Of a stretch of 64,000 nt of DNA, positions 8,834-16,630 are shown piece after piece. The position numbers and the translations under genes are program-made. Numbering within the stretch: position 1 is the stretch's first letter; the number at the start of each line of letters is the position of its first letter. Where the stretch lies: assembly GCF_000423665.1 (NCBI RefSeq), contig NZ_KE384071.1, forward strand, positions 372,001 to 436,000. Direction: 5' to 3'. Source of the DNA: Solirubrobacter soli DSM 22325 (GTDB lineage Bacteria; Actinomycetota; Thermoleophilia; Solirubrobacterales; Solirubrobacteraceae). The notes under the pieces were generated by a model. It was not told where the DNA came from. It ran no database searches and saw only the letters and a program-made list of their open reading frames with translations.

Positions 8834-10698
8834 GACGCGCCGCCGCGGCACTCGCCGCACTTCTGCTGGCCCTGACGCTCCCCGCCTCCGCGCTCGCCCA
8901 CGCGACCCTGCAGGCGACGATCCCCGAGCGCGGGGCCAAGCTCGACAAGCCGCCCGCCGAGGTCACGTTCCGCTTCGACGAGTCGGTCGAGGCGAGCTTC
9001 GGCGCGCTGCGCGTCTTCGACTCCAAGGGCCAGGAGGTCCAGACCGGCAAGGCGTACCACCCGGACGGGAAGGGCGCGGAGATCTCCGTCAAGCTCAAGC
9101 CCGGCCTCGGGGACGGCACGTACACGGCGACGTACCGCGTCGTGTCGGCCGACGGCCACGCCGTGTCCTCCGGCTACGTCTTCACCGTCGGCGAGGCGTC
9201 CGCGCCCGCCGAGTCGCTCGACCAGCTGCTCGCGGCGGGAGGGAAGACCGGCCCGGTCACCAACACGGCGCTCGCGGTCGCCCGCGGCGTCCAGTACAGC
9301 GCGATCGCCCTCGGCCTCGGCGCGCTGATCTTCTTCCTGGTCGTCTGGCGCCGAACCGGCGCGACCTCGCGGGCCTTCACGGCTCGTCTCGAACGGCTGA
9401 TGCTGGTCGCGGCGATCGCCGGCGTGCTGTCCGCTTTGGCCGCGCTCGTCCTGCAGGGCGCCGTCGGCGAAGGCGGCTCCTTCTGGGACGCCGCCCGCGT
9501 GGACACCGTCCGCGAGGTCCTCGGCACGCGGTTCGGCCGCGCCTGGGGCATCGGCGCTCTGCTGTGGATCATCACGCTCGTCGTCCTCGCCACCCGCCCG
9601 CTGCGCCCGCGCGGGGAGCCGCGCCACGACGGCCCGGAGGGCGAGCCGACACTGGTGGGCGGCGGCTGGGCGCCCAACGGCGGCTCCGCGCCGGAGGCCG
9701 ACGAGGCGGAGCCGGCCCTGGCCGGCGGCGCGCCGGCCGCGGTGGCCGTTGCCCCGCCGCGCGTCGCCGCGGCCGCCCCGCGCGTCTCCACCGCGCACCT
9801 CGTCGCCCTCGGCGTCCCGCTCGGCGCGCTCGCGCTGCTGCCCTCGTTCGGCGGCCACACGAGCGTGCAGTCGCCGGTCGCGATCCTGCTGCCCGCGAAC
9901 ATCCTCCACGTGCTCGCGATGAGCGCATGGCTGGGCGGGATCGCCGTGCTCGTGTTCGCGCTGCGACACGCCACGTCCGAGCTCGCGCCGGACCGGCGGA
10001 CGCCGCTGCTGGCCGACACGGTCGGCCGCTTCAGCGCGCTCGCCAGCATCGCGCTGCCGGTGCTGCTGCTCTCGGGCGTCGTCCAGGCGATCGTCGAGGT
10101 CCGCAGCTTCCCGGCGCTGCTCGATAGTGCGTTCGGCCGCAGCGTCCTGATCAAGATCGTGATCGCGCTCGGCATCGTCGCGCTCGGCTACATCAACCGG
10201 CAGGAGCTCCTGCCGCAGCTGCGCCAGGCGGCGAAGGACAACACGACCCCCGGCCACACCGGCGTGCTGCTGCGGCGCACGCTGCGCTTCGAGCTGGCGC
10301 TCGGCCTCGCCGCGCTGGCGGCCACCGGCGCGCTGTCGAGCTACGCGCCGTCCGTCGCCGAGTCCAGCGGCCCGTACGCCACGACCACGAACGCCGGCCC
10401 GATCCGGATCGAGGTCACGGTCGACCCCGCCAAGGTCGGCCCCAACCAGCTCCACCTGTACCTGTTCGATCGAAAGACCGGCGCCGCGTTCCAGGGGACC
10501 AAGGAACTGCGCGTCACGGCCGCCCTGCCGGCCAAGAAGATCGCCCCGATCACATTCAACTCGCACGTCGCCGGACCGGGCCACTACGTGGTCGACGGCG
10601 CGACCCTCTCGGTCGCGGGCGACTGGACGATCTCGGTCACCGACCGCGTGTCGGACTTCGACGAATACGAAACCCGCTTCTCCGTACCGATCAAGTGA
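8827..10698 (+). CDS. CopC-CopD fusion, copper-binding and membrane import protein
   Basis: The 623-residue protein has a signal peptide (LPASALA) and a mature N-terminus beginning HATLQATIPERGA, where the first histidine is a CopC copper ligand. A CopC beta-barrel runs to about residue 120 and includes SADGHAVSSGY, the second ligand region. A CopD-type membrane domain with about eight helices covers residues 145-500, interrupted by a Pro/Ala-rich loop near 265-320. An external beta-domain (about 515-623) ends the protein. The family delivers or imports copper at the membrane. The start may be GTG 8827 or GTG 8830, which forms a GTGA overlap with the upstream stop. The downstream YcnI gene overlaps its stop. 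Confidence 0.92.
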   Translation: MVRRAAAALAALLLALTLPASALAHATLQATIPERGAKLDKPPAEVTFRFDESVEASFGALRVFDSKGQEVQTGKAYHPDGKGAEISVKLKPGLGDGTYTATYRVVSADGHAVSSGYVFTVGEASAPAESLDQLLAAGGKTGPVTNTALAVARGVQYSAIALGLGALIFFLVVWRRTGATSRAFTARLERLMLVAAIAGVLSALAALVLQGAVGEGGSFWDAARVDTVREVLGTRFGRAWGIGALLWIITLVVLATRPLRPRGEPRHDGPEGEPTLVGGGWAPNGGSAPEADEAEPALAGGAPAAVAVAPPRVAAAAPRVSTAHLVALGVPLGALALLPSFGGHTSVQSPVAILLPANILHVLAMSAWLGGIAVLVFALRHATSELAPDRRTPLLADTVGRFSALASIALPVLLLSGVVQAIVEVRSFPALLDSAFGRSVLIKIVIALGIVALGYINRQELLPQLRQAAKDNTTPGHTGVLLRRTLRFELALGLAALAATGALSSYAPSVAESSGPYATTTNAGPIRIEVTVDPAKVGPNQLHLYLFDRKTGAAFQGTKELRVTAALPAKKIAPITFNSHVAGPGHYVVDGATLSVAGDWTISVTDRVSDFDEYETRFSVPIK

Positions 10699-11408
10699 GC
10701 CGTCACATGTTCAAGAAGACCCTCGCGACAGCCGCGGTCCTCGCCCTCGCCGCGCCCGCCGCGGCGCAGGCCCACGTCACGCTGCAGCCGAACACGGCCG
10801 CGGCCGGCGCCTACACCCGCCTCGACGTGCGCGTCCCCAACGAGCGCGACGACGCGAGCACCAACAAGGTCGAGGTCCAGTTCCCCGACGGCTTCGCCTC
10901 CGCCTCCTTCGAGCCGGTCGCCGGCTGGGACGTCAAGGTGACCAAGAAGCAACTCGCCAAGCCGGTCCAGACCGACGACGGCGAGATCACCGAAGGCGTG
11001 AACACGATCACGTGGACCGCCAAGTCAGAGGCGGATGCGATCCCGCCCGGCGCGTTCCAGGACTTCGGCCTCTCCGTGCAGATCCCGGGCAAGGCGGGCG
11101 ACAAGCTCACCTTCAAGGCGCTGCAGACCTACACCGGCGGCGAGGTCGTGCGCTGGATCGGCGCCGAGGACTCCGACAACCCGGCCCCGATCGTGTCCGT
11201 CACCAACGGCGACGCGACCGCCCCGGCCGCCGCCACGCCCGCGCCCACGCAGGCCGCCGCGACGCCGGCGCCCGCCGACACGAGCGACGACTCCGGCAAC
11301 GGGCTCGCGATCGTGGCGCTGATCGTCGGGGCGCTCGGCCTGATCGCCGGCGCCGCCGGGCTGATGGCCGCCCGCCGCGCTAACGCACGGTCCGGCGTAG
11401 CAGCATGA
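10695..11408 (+). CDS. YcnI-type (DUF1775) copper-associated membrane protein
   Basis: The 237-residue protein has a signal peptide ending AAAQAHVTLQP. The mature N-terminal histidine is the conserved copper ligand of YcnI proteins. The DUF1775 beta-sandwich extends to about residue 165 and includes the conserved ITWTA and VRWIG segments. A Thr/Pro/Ala linker and one C-terminal helix (IVALIVGALGLIAGAAGL) anchor it outside the cell. Members act with CopC/CopD-like proteins in copper acquisition or homeostasis. GTG 10695 overlaps the upstream TGA, so this closes a translationally coupled cluster. The 3' end overlaps the convergent small membrane protein by 29 bases. Confidence 0.9.
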   Translation: MSRHMFKKTLATAAVLALAAPAAAQAHVTLQPNTAAAGAYTRLDVRVPNERDDASTNKVEVQFPDGFASASFEPVAGWDVKVTKKQLAKPVQTDDGEITEGVNTITWTAKSEADAIPPGAFQDFGLSVQIPGKAGDKLTFKALQTYTGGEVVRWIGAEDSDNPAPIVSVTNGDATAPAAATPAPTQAAATPAPADTSDDSGNGLAIVALIVGALGLIAGAAGLMAARRANARSGVAA

Positions 11409-11595
11409 AGCAGATCGCGGCGATGATGAGCGAGATGATCGGCCAGCCCGCGCCGAAGCTCGTGAAGATCGCCAGCAGGATCCCGGCGACGCCGATCAGG
11501 CCGAACGTCCCCGTCGCGAGTACGAGCCGGTAGGCGCGCTGCTCTCGCTGCTTTCGGGATGGACGGGATCCGCCGCGGCGCTGGATGTCGCTCAT
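11380..11595 (-). CDS. Small two-helix membrane protein
   Basis: The 71-residue protein has a basic N-terminus (RRGGSRPSRKQREQR) and two hydrophobic helices at about residues 24-43 and 48-66. It has no recognisable domain. Its end runs 29 bases into the convergent ycnI-like gene. The size and charge pattern fit a cytoplasmic basic head followed by a helical hairpin. Confidence 0.6.
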   Translation of the reverse strand: MSDIQRRGGSRPSRKQREQRAYRLVLATGTFGLIGVAGILLAIFTSFGAGWPIISLIIAAICFMLLRRTVR

Positions 11596-11682
11596 GTGAC
11601 TGATGATGCCACGCTCACCCCCCGGTGCGACAGTGCTGGGGGGCTAACCCCCGGAGCTGCGACGGGGGCACCGCGGCGCCAC

Positions 11683-11688
11683 TACGAT
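11683..11688 (+). promoter_or_regulatory. -10-like box TACGAT
   Basis: TACGAT ends eight bases before ATG 11697, again predicting a transcript starting at the start codon of the GAF-phosphatase gene. Confidence 0.5.
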
Positions 11689-11696
11689 CCCGGCGG

Positions 11697-13694
11697 ATGA
11701 GCGAGGCGCTGCGATCGCTCGCCGACGCCGCGCGCGCGGTGACGGCGGCGGCCACCGACGAGGATGTGCTGGCGATCGTCGCCCAGGCCGCCCGGGACGT
11801 GATCGGCGCCCGCCACGGGATCGCCCGCCGCGACGCCAACGGGGCGCCACCCGGGCCGCGGCTGGTCGCGCCGCTGCTCGCCCGCGACGGGTCGAGCCTC
11901 GGCCTGATCGAGCTCTGGGACAAGGAGGGCGAGTTCACGCCCGACGACGAGGCGATCGTCATCCACCTCGCCCAGATGGCGGCCAACGCGATCGAGACGC
12001 TCGAGCTGCTCGCGCGCGAGCACGCCGCCCGCGTCGAGGCCGAGGAGAACGGCCGCCGCCTGCTGCGCGAGAAGCAGCGCGCCGAGGCGCTCCAGCGCGT
12101 GGGAAGCGCGATCGCCGGCCGCCTGGACCTGCAGGAGATCGTCCAGCTCGCCACCGACGCCGCCCGTGAGCTCACCCCCGCCCAGTTCGGCGCGTTCTTC
12201 TACAACGTGATCTCCGACGTCGGCGAGGCGTACATGCTCTACACGCTCTCGGGCGTCGAGCGCAGCGCGTTCGAGCGCTTCCCGATGCCCCGCAACACCG
12301 CGATCTTCGCGCCCACGTTCGACGGCACCGGCATCGTCCGCCTCGACGACGTGCTGGCGGACGGCCGCTACGGCCGCAACGAGCCCTACAACGGCATGCC
12401 GGAGGGTCATCTGCCCGTCCGCAGCTACCTCGCGGTGCCGGTCATCACCTCCGACGGCGCGGTCGCCGGCGGGCTGTTCTTCGGCCACCCCGAGCCGGGC
12501 ATGTTCTCCGCCGAGGACGAGGACATGGTCGTGGGGATCGCGTCCCAGTCGGCGATCGCGATCGAGAACGCCCGCCTCTACCAGGAGCGCACCCGCACCG
12601 CCCAGACGCTCCAGCGCGCCCTGCTCCCGCCGCATCTGCCGCAGATCGCGGGCCTCGAGCTCGCCGCCGGCTACCGCGCGGCGGGCGAAGGCAACGAGGT
12701 CGGCGGTGACTTCTACGACGTCTTCCAGCAGGGCGACGGGAGTTGGGCGCTGGTCGTCGGCGACGTCTGCGGCAAGGGGCCGCAGGCCGCGGCGGTGACC
12801 GCGCTCGCCCGCTACACGCTGCGCGCGCACGCGGTCGCGGGGCTGCGGCCGAGCTACATGCTCGCCCGCCTCAACGACGCGCTGCTGCGCCAGCGCGCGC
12901 CCGGGTTCGTGACGGTCGCGCTCGCGCGGCTGGAGCTGCATGAGCGCGGCGCCACGCTGGAGCTGGCGACCGCCGGGCATCCGCTGCCGATCGTCGCCCA
13001 CGACGGCTCCGCCCGCCCGCTCGGCGACGTCGGGACGCCGCTCGGGATCGTCGAGCGGCCGGACCTCCCGGAGGTCTCGCTCGAGCTCGAGCCCGGCGAC
13101 CTGCTCGCGTTCTACACCGACGGCGTCACCGAGGCCGCGGCGCCGCGGCGCCTGCTGTCCGAGGCCGAGCTCGCCGCGCTGGTGGCCGAGCATGCCGCCG
13201 ACGGCGCCGCCCGCGTGGTCGAGCGGCTGGAAGGCATGGCGGTGGCGATCGCGGACGGCAACCCGCGCGACGACATCGCCTGTCTGGCCGTCGGCGTCCA
13301 GGTGCCGCCGCGGGTCGCCCGGCGGTTCCCGGCCACGCGCCAAGCGGCCCGTGACGTCGCGGCCGCGCTCGCCCCGCTGGCGCCCGAGCTCGGTGACCGC
13401 ACCGCCCAGGACCTGCGGCTGCTCGCGACCGAGCTGGTCGCCAATGCGGTCCGCCACACCGGGATCGCGAACGGGTCGGTCGAGATCCAGCTGCGGCTGA
13501 CCGAGGACCGCGTGCACCTGAGCGTGCTCGACGACGGACCCGGCTTCGATCTGCCGGAGCGCCCCGTGGTCACGCCCGAGGGCCCGGGCGGCTGGGGCCT
13601 GTACCTCGTCGACCGCTGCGCGGTGAGCTGGGGCAGCGAGCGCGGCGAGCGCCACCGCGTGTGGCTCGAGCTGGAGCGCGAGGATGCCGCCTGA
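11697..13694 (+). CDS. GAF-GAF-PP2C phosphatase-HATPase signalling protein
   Basis: The 665-residue cytoplasmic regulator carries two GAF sensor domains (about residues 1-110 and 130-300) and a SpoIIE/RsbU-type PP2C phosphatase (about 320-530; GNEVGGDFYDVF near 331 and GDVCGKG contain the metal-binding aspartates). A C-terminal RsbW-like ATPase follows (N box ELVANAVRHT near 577, DDGPGFD near 613, GGWGLYLVD). Fusing an anti-sigma-antagonist phosphatase with an anti-sigma-type kinase is common in actinobacterial partner switching. It overlaps the STAS gene by 11 bases, and that STAS protein is its probable substrate. The signals sensed by the GAF domains are unknown. Confidence 0.92.
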   Translation: MSEALRSLADAARAVTAAATDEDVLAIVAQAARDVIGARHGIARRDANGAPPGPRLVAPLLARDGSSLGLIELWDKEGEFTPDDEAIVIHLAQMAANAIETLELLAREHAARVEAEENGRRLLREKQRAEALQRVGSAIAGRLDLQEIVQLATDAARELTPAQFGAFFYNVISDVGEAYMLYTLSGVERSAFERFPMPRNTAIFAPTFDGTGIVRLDDVLADGRYGRNEPYNGMPEGHLPVRSYLAVPVITSDGAVAGGLFFGHPEPGMFSAEDEDMVVGIASQSAIAIENARLYQERTRTAQTLQRALLPPHLPQIAGLELAAGYRAAGEGNEVGGDFYDVFQQGDGSWALVVGDVCGKGPQAAAVTALARYTLRAHAVAGLRPSYMLARLNDALLRQRAPGFVTVALARLELHERGATLELATAGHPLPIVAHDGSARPLGDVGTPLGIVERPDLPEVSLELEPGDLLAFYTDGVTEAAAPRRLLSEAELAALVAEHAADGAARVVERLEGMAVAIADGNPRDDIACLAVGVQVPPRVARRFPATRQAARDVAAALAPLAPELGDRTAQDLRLLATELVANAVRHTGIANGSVEIQLRLTEDRVHLSVLDDGPGFDLPERPVVTPEGPGGWGLYLVDRCAVSWGSERGERHRVWLELEREDAA

Positions 13695-14007
13695 TCCGCC
13701 GATGCTCCTGCCCGTCCGGGGCGAGGTCACGTTCTCCAACGTCGCGTCGCTGAACCGCAAGCTCGAGCAGGCCTTCGGCGACGGCGCACGCAGCCTCGTG
13801 ATCGACCTCAGCGAGGTCACGTTCATCGACTCCTCGGGCCTGTCCGCGCTGCTGGCGGCCAGCTCCCGGGCACGCGAGCGTGGCGGCGCCGTCGCGCTGG
13901 TGCTCGCGCAGGGCGAGCCGCCTTCGCTGTTCCGCTTCCGCGGCATCGACCGCCTGCTCTCGCTGCACTCGAGCCGCGAGGACGCGCTGGCGGCGCTAGG
14001 CCGGTAG
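13684..14007 (+). CDS. STAS-domain anti-sigma factor antagonist
   Basis: The 107-residue SpoIIAA/RsbV-type STAS protein carries the phosphorylatable serine context FIDSSGLSALL at about residues 55-65. It would be phosphorylated by an RsbW-like kinase and dephosphorylated by a PP2C enzyme, both activities being present in the upstream protein. Start ATG 13684 overlaps the end of the upstream gene by 11 bases, indicating coupled translation and likely fixed stoichiometry. No sigma-B-type gene adjoins it, so the target sigma factor is elsewhere or one of the ECF factors nearby. Confidence 0.92.
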   Translation: MPPDPPMLLPVRGEVTFSNVASLNRKLEQAFGDGARSLVIDLSEVTFIDSSGLSALLAASSRARERGGAVALVLAQGEPPSLFRFRGIDRLLSLHSSREDALAALGR

Positions 14008-14081
14008 GTCGAGCGCGGACCGCCGGATCTTGGCCCGCGGGCCGAACGGCACGCGGGGACGACGCGCGAAGGTTCCCGGTC

Positions 14082-15356
14082 GTGATCGGTCTCGTCCTGC
14101 CCGGCGGCGGCGCGCGCGGCGCCTACGAGGCGGGCGCGCTGTCCGTCCTGATCCCCGCGCTGGCTGCGCGCGGGGAGCGCGTGACGATCGTCTGCGGGAC
14201 GAGCGTGGGCGGGATCAACGCCGCGGTCGTGGCCGCGGTCGCCGCGCAGCCCGCCGCGCGCCAGGCGGAGACGTTCCTGCGCCATTGGCGCTCCGTGCGC
14301 AAGTCGAGCGTGATCTCGCCGGTCATCGGCCTCGGGACCGGGCTCGGGCTCCTGCGGCTGGCGGGCGAGGTGCTGGAGCTGCCGGGGATGCGCGCGGCGT
14401 CGGTCCTGGACCCGTCGCCGCTGGCGCGCAGCCTCGACGCGTGGATCGACTGGGACGCGCTGCACGCCAACGTGGCCGGCGGCGTGATGCAGGCGGTGTG
14501 CGTCGTCGCCACCTCGCTGGACCGCGGTCTGCCCGTCGGGTTCGTCGAGAGCGCGGACCCGCCGCCGCGGTCAGATCGCGAGATCCACTACGTGCACACG
14601 CGCCTCGAGGGCCAGCACGTCCGGGCCTCGGCCGCGATCCCGATGCTCTTCCCGCCCGTCGAGGTGACGTCGCCGCTCGGCGCCTCCGGCCACTACGTGG
14701 ACGGCGCGACGCGGCTGAACGCGCCGATCGCCCCGGCGCTGGCGCTCGGCGCCGACCGGGTGATCGTGGTCGGCTACGAGCCGCTGGCGGCCGAGCGGGC
14801 GCCCGCCCCGCGGCGCGGCCTGCCCCGCCTGGCCGACGTCGCCGCGAACGCGCTCGACGGCCTGCTGCTCGACCAGGTCGCCCACGACGTGCGCCGGATG
14901 CTGGCGGTCAACGCGTTCTTCGCCGAGTCGCCGGCGACGGGCACGTCGCGCGCGGCACGCGCCTATCGCGAGGCGCACGGCCGTCCGCCGTACCGGCGGA
15001 TCTCCTACGCGCTGGTGGCGCCGTCGCGGCGCGGCGAGCTCGGCGCGCTGGCCGAGACCGTCTTCCGCGAGCGCTACGGCGGGCTGCGGGGCCTGCGTTC
15101 GCCGGACTTCGCCCTGCTCGCGCGGCTGCTGGGCGGCGGCCGCGCCTCCTCCCGCGGCGAGCTGCTCTCCTTCATCCTCTTCGACGAGGTCTTCATCGAG
15201 CGGCTGCTGCAGGCGGGCCGAGCCGACGCCAAGCGCTGGCTGGCCGATCACCCCGGCTTCTGGTCCGCGGACGCCGCCGCGGTCGGCTTCGAGGCGACGC
15301 CGCTGTCACCGGACACGATCGCGCTCGACGAGTTCCGCGCCCTCAGGCGGCGCTAG
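14082..15356 (+). CDS. Patatin-like phospholipase
   Basis: The 424-residue serine hydrolase has the three patatin signatures: oxyanion loop PGGGARG at residues 6-12, nucleophile motif GTSVGG near 39-44, and the DGA catalytic aspartate in YVDGATRLNAP near 205. The family hydrolyses acyl esters of phospholipids. There is no signal peptide, so it is probably cytoplasmic or peripheral on the inner leaflet. The C-terminal 150 residues are helical and unassigned. GTG 14082 starts immediately at the conserved IGLVLPGGG strand. The 3' end overlaps the convergent anti-sigma gene by 14 bases. Confidence 0.9.
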   Translation: MIGLVLPGGGARGAYEAGALSVLIPALAARGERVTIVCGTSVGGINAAVVAAVAAQPAARQAETFLRHWRSVRKSSVISPVIGLGTGLGLLRLAGEVLELPGMRAASVLDPSPLARSLDAWIDWDALHANVAGGVMQAVCVVATSLDRGLPVGFVESADPPPRSDREIHYVHTRLEGQHVRASAAIPMLFPPVEVTSPLGASGHYVDGATRLNAPIAPALALGADRVIVVGYEPLAAERAPAPRRGLPRLADVAANALDGLLLDQVAHDVRRMLAVNAFFAESPATGTSRAARAYREAHGRPPYRRISYALVAPSRRGELGALAETVFRERYGGLRGLRSPDFALLARLLGGGRASSRGELLSFILFDEVFIERLLQAGRADAKRWLADHPGFWSADAAAVGFEATPLSPDTIALDEFRALRRR

Positions 15357-16005
15357 GTCCCCTGAGCACGGAGACGCCGGAATGCCCCGGGTCGCCGTCG
15401 CTGGGCTCCAGCGAGAGGTCGAAGTAGGTGAACTGCTTGGGGTCGACGGGCAGCGGCAACGTCAGCGTGGCCTTGCCCTGCGCGTCGACGCGGAACGACC
15501 CGAGCCCCACGAGCCGCTTGTCGGCGCCGAGCAGCCACAGCTCGTAGAACTGGCCTCCGCCCGTCGGCTTGAGGCCGCTGACCCGCACGTCGACGCCGTC
15601 GCTCACGAGGCTCACCTTCCCGCTCGCGGACGGGTCGAGGTCGCCGATGGGCCGCAGTGCGAGCTGCGCGGAGGGCGACGGCTCCCGGTCGAGCAGGAAC
15701 CCGAGCCCTGCGCCGGCGGCCAGCAGCACGACCGCGCACGCGGCCGCGGCGAGGGGGCGCAGGACGAGGCGACGCCCGCGGCCCGGCGCGTCGCCGCGCA
15801 CCCCGGCGGCCTCGCCCGGCAGCCTCAGCGGCGGCGGCTCCGGGCCCTCCCACGTGTCCACGGGCAGGCGCTCCAGGCGCGTCACGATCGGCCGCAGCCG
15901 CTCGACCTCGTCGCGGAGCTTCGCGTCCGCGGCCAGCGCGCGCTCGAAGGCCGCGGTCTGCTCCGGGTCGAGCTCGCCGAGCAGGTACGCCGAGACGTCG
16001 GTCAT
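15343..16005 (-). CDS. RskA-like membrane anti-sigma factor
   Basis: The 220-residue protein has an N-terminal helical anti-sigma region (SAYLLGELDPEQTAAFERAL), one membrane helix near residues 80-105 and an external RskA-type beta domain. That domain contains QFYELWLLGADKRLVGLG and ends with a segment on FDLSLEPSDGDPGHSG. It lacks the HxxxCxxC zinc motif, as does RskA. It is encoded directly after the ECF sigma gene with an ATGA overlap, so it should sequester that sigma factor until regulated proteolysis. The 3' end overlaps the convergent patatin gene by 14 bases. Confidence 0.88.
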   Translation of the reverse strand: MTDVSAYLLGELDPEQTAAFERALAADAKLRDEVERLRPIVTRLERLPVDTWEGPEPPPLRLPGEAAGVRGDAPGRGRRLVLRPLAAAACAVVLLAAGAGLGFLLDREPSPSAQLALRPIGDLDPSASGKVSLVSDGVDVRVSGLKPTGGGQFYELWLLGADKRLVGLGSFRVDAQGKATLTLPLPVDPKQFTYFDLSLEPSDGDPGHSGVSVLRGPSAA

Positions 16006-16547
16006 GTCTCGCCCTCCAGCGCCTCGCGCAGCCGTCGCAGCCCGCTGACCATCCGCGACTTCACGGTGCCGAGCGGCAGGCCGGTCGCCGCCGCGATCTC
16101 CGTCTGGGACTGCCCGAAGTAGAAGCGCCGGCGCAGCAGGTCGGCCTCCTGATCGGGAAGCTGGGCGAGCTCGCCCGCCATCCGCCAGTGATCGAGCAGC
16201 TCGTCCATGCGGGACTCGTCGGCGCGATCGGCGAGCGCCACCGCGCTGGCCGGGTCGTGTGGCTCGGGGACGCGCCGGCGCAGGTGGTCGATCGCCCGCG
16301 AGCGCGCGATCTGCAGCAGCCAGGTGAGCAGGCCACCGCGCTCGGGGTCGTAGCGCTCGCCGCGCTGCCACGCCTCGAGGAAGACCTGCTGCTGGACATC
16401 CTCGGCCGCGGTGCGCTCGCCGAGCACGCGCACGAGAAAGCCGAAGGTGGCGCGGCCGTGGACGTCGTAGAGCTCGCGCAGCGCGTCGGGGTCGCGGCGG
16501 GCCAGCCGCTTGGCGAGGCGTCGCTCTGCTCGGTCCCGGGAGGCCAA
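16002..16547 (-). CDS. ECF-family RNA polymerase sigma factor (SigK-like)
   Basis: The 181-residue sigma-70 family protein has region 2 around residues 20-90 (ALRELYDVHGRATFGFLVRV, AEDVQQQVFLEAWQ, WLLQIARSRAIDHLRRR). Region 4 runs from about 120 to 178 (LPDQEADLLRRRFYFGQSQ then TEIAAATGLPLGTVKSRM). It pairs with the overlapping RskA-like gene, the usual SigK/RskA arrangement. It is divergent from the HtaA-like secreted protein gene 83 bases away, which is a plausible target. ATG 16547 gives a normal ECF length. Confidence 0.93.
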   Translation of the reverse strand: MASRDRAERRLAKRLARRDPDALRELYDVHGRATFGFLVRVLGERTAAEDVQQQVFLEAWQRGERYDPERGGLLTWLLQIARSRAIDHLRRRVPEPHDPASAVALADRADESRMDELLDHWRMAGELAQLPDQEADLLRRRFYFGQSQTEIAAATGLPLGTVKSRMVSGLRRLREALEGET

Positions 16548-16630
16548 GGCACCATCGTCGCATCGCGATGTGGCACGTCCGCGCCCGGTTGCGCCAACCC
16601 ACCCGTCACGAGCCCTCGTAGCGAAGGGCG

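Noticed and set aside
11682..14465. 927-codon minus-strand frame
   Set aside because: It lies opposite the GAF-phosphatase, STAS and patatin genes, all with catalytic motifs. The frame is low complexity.
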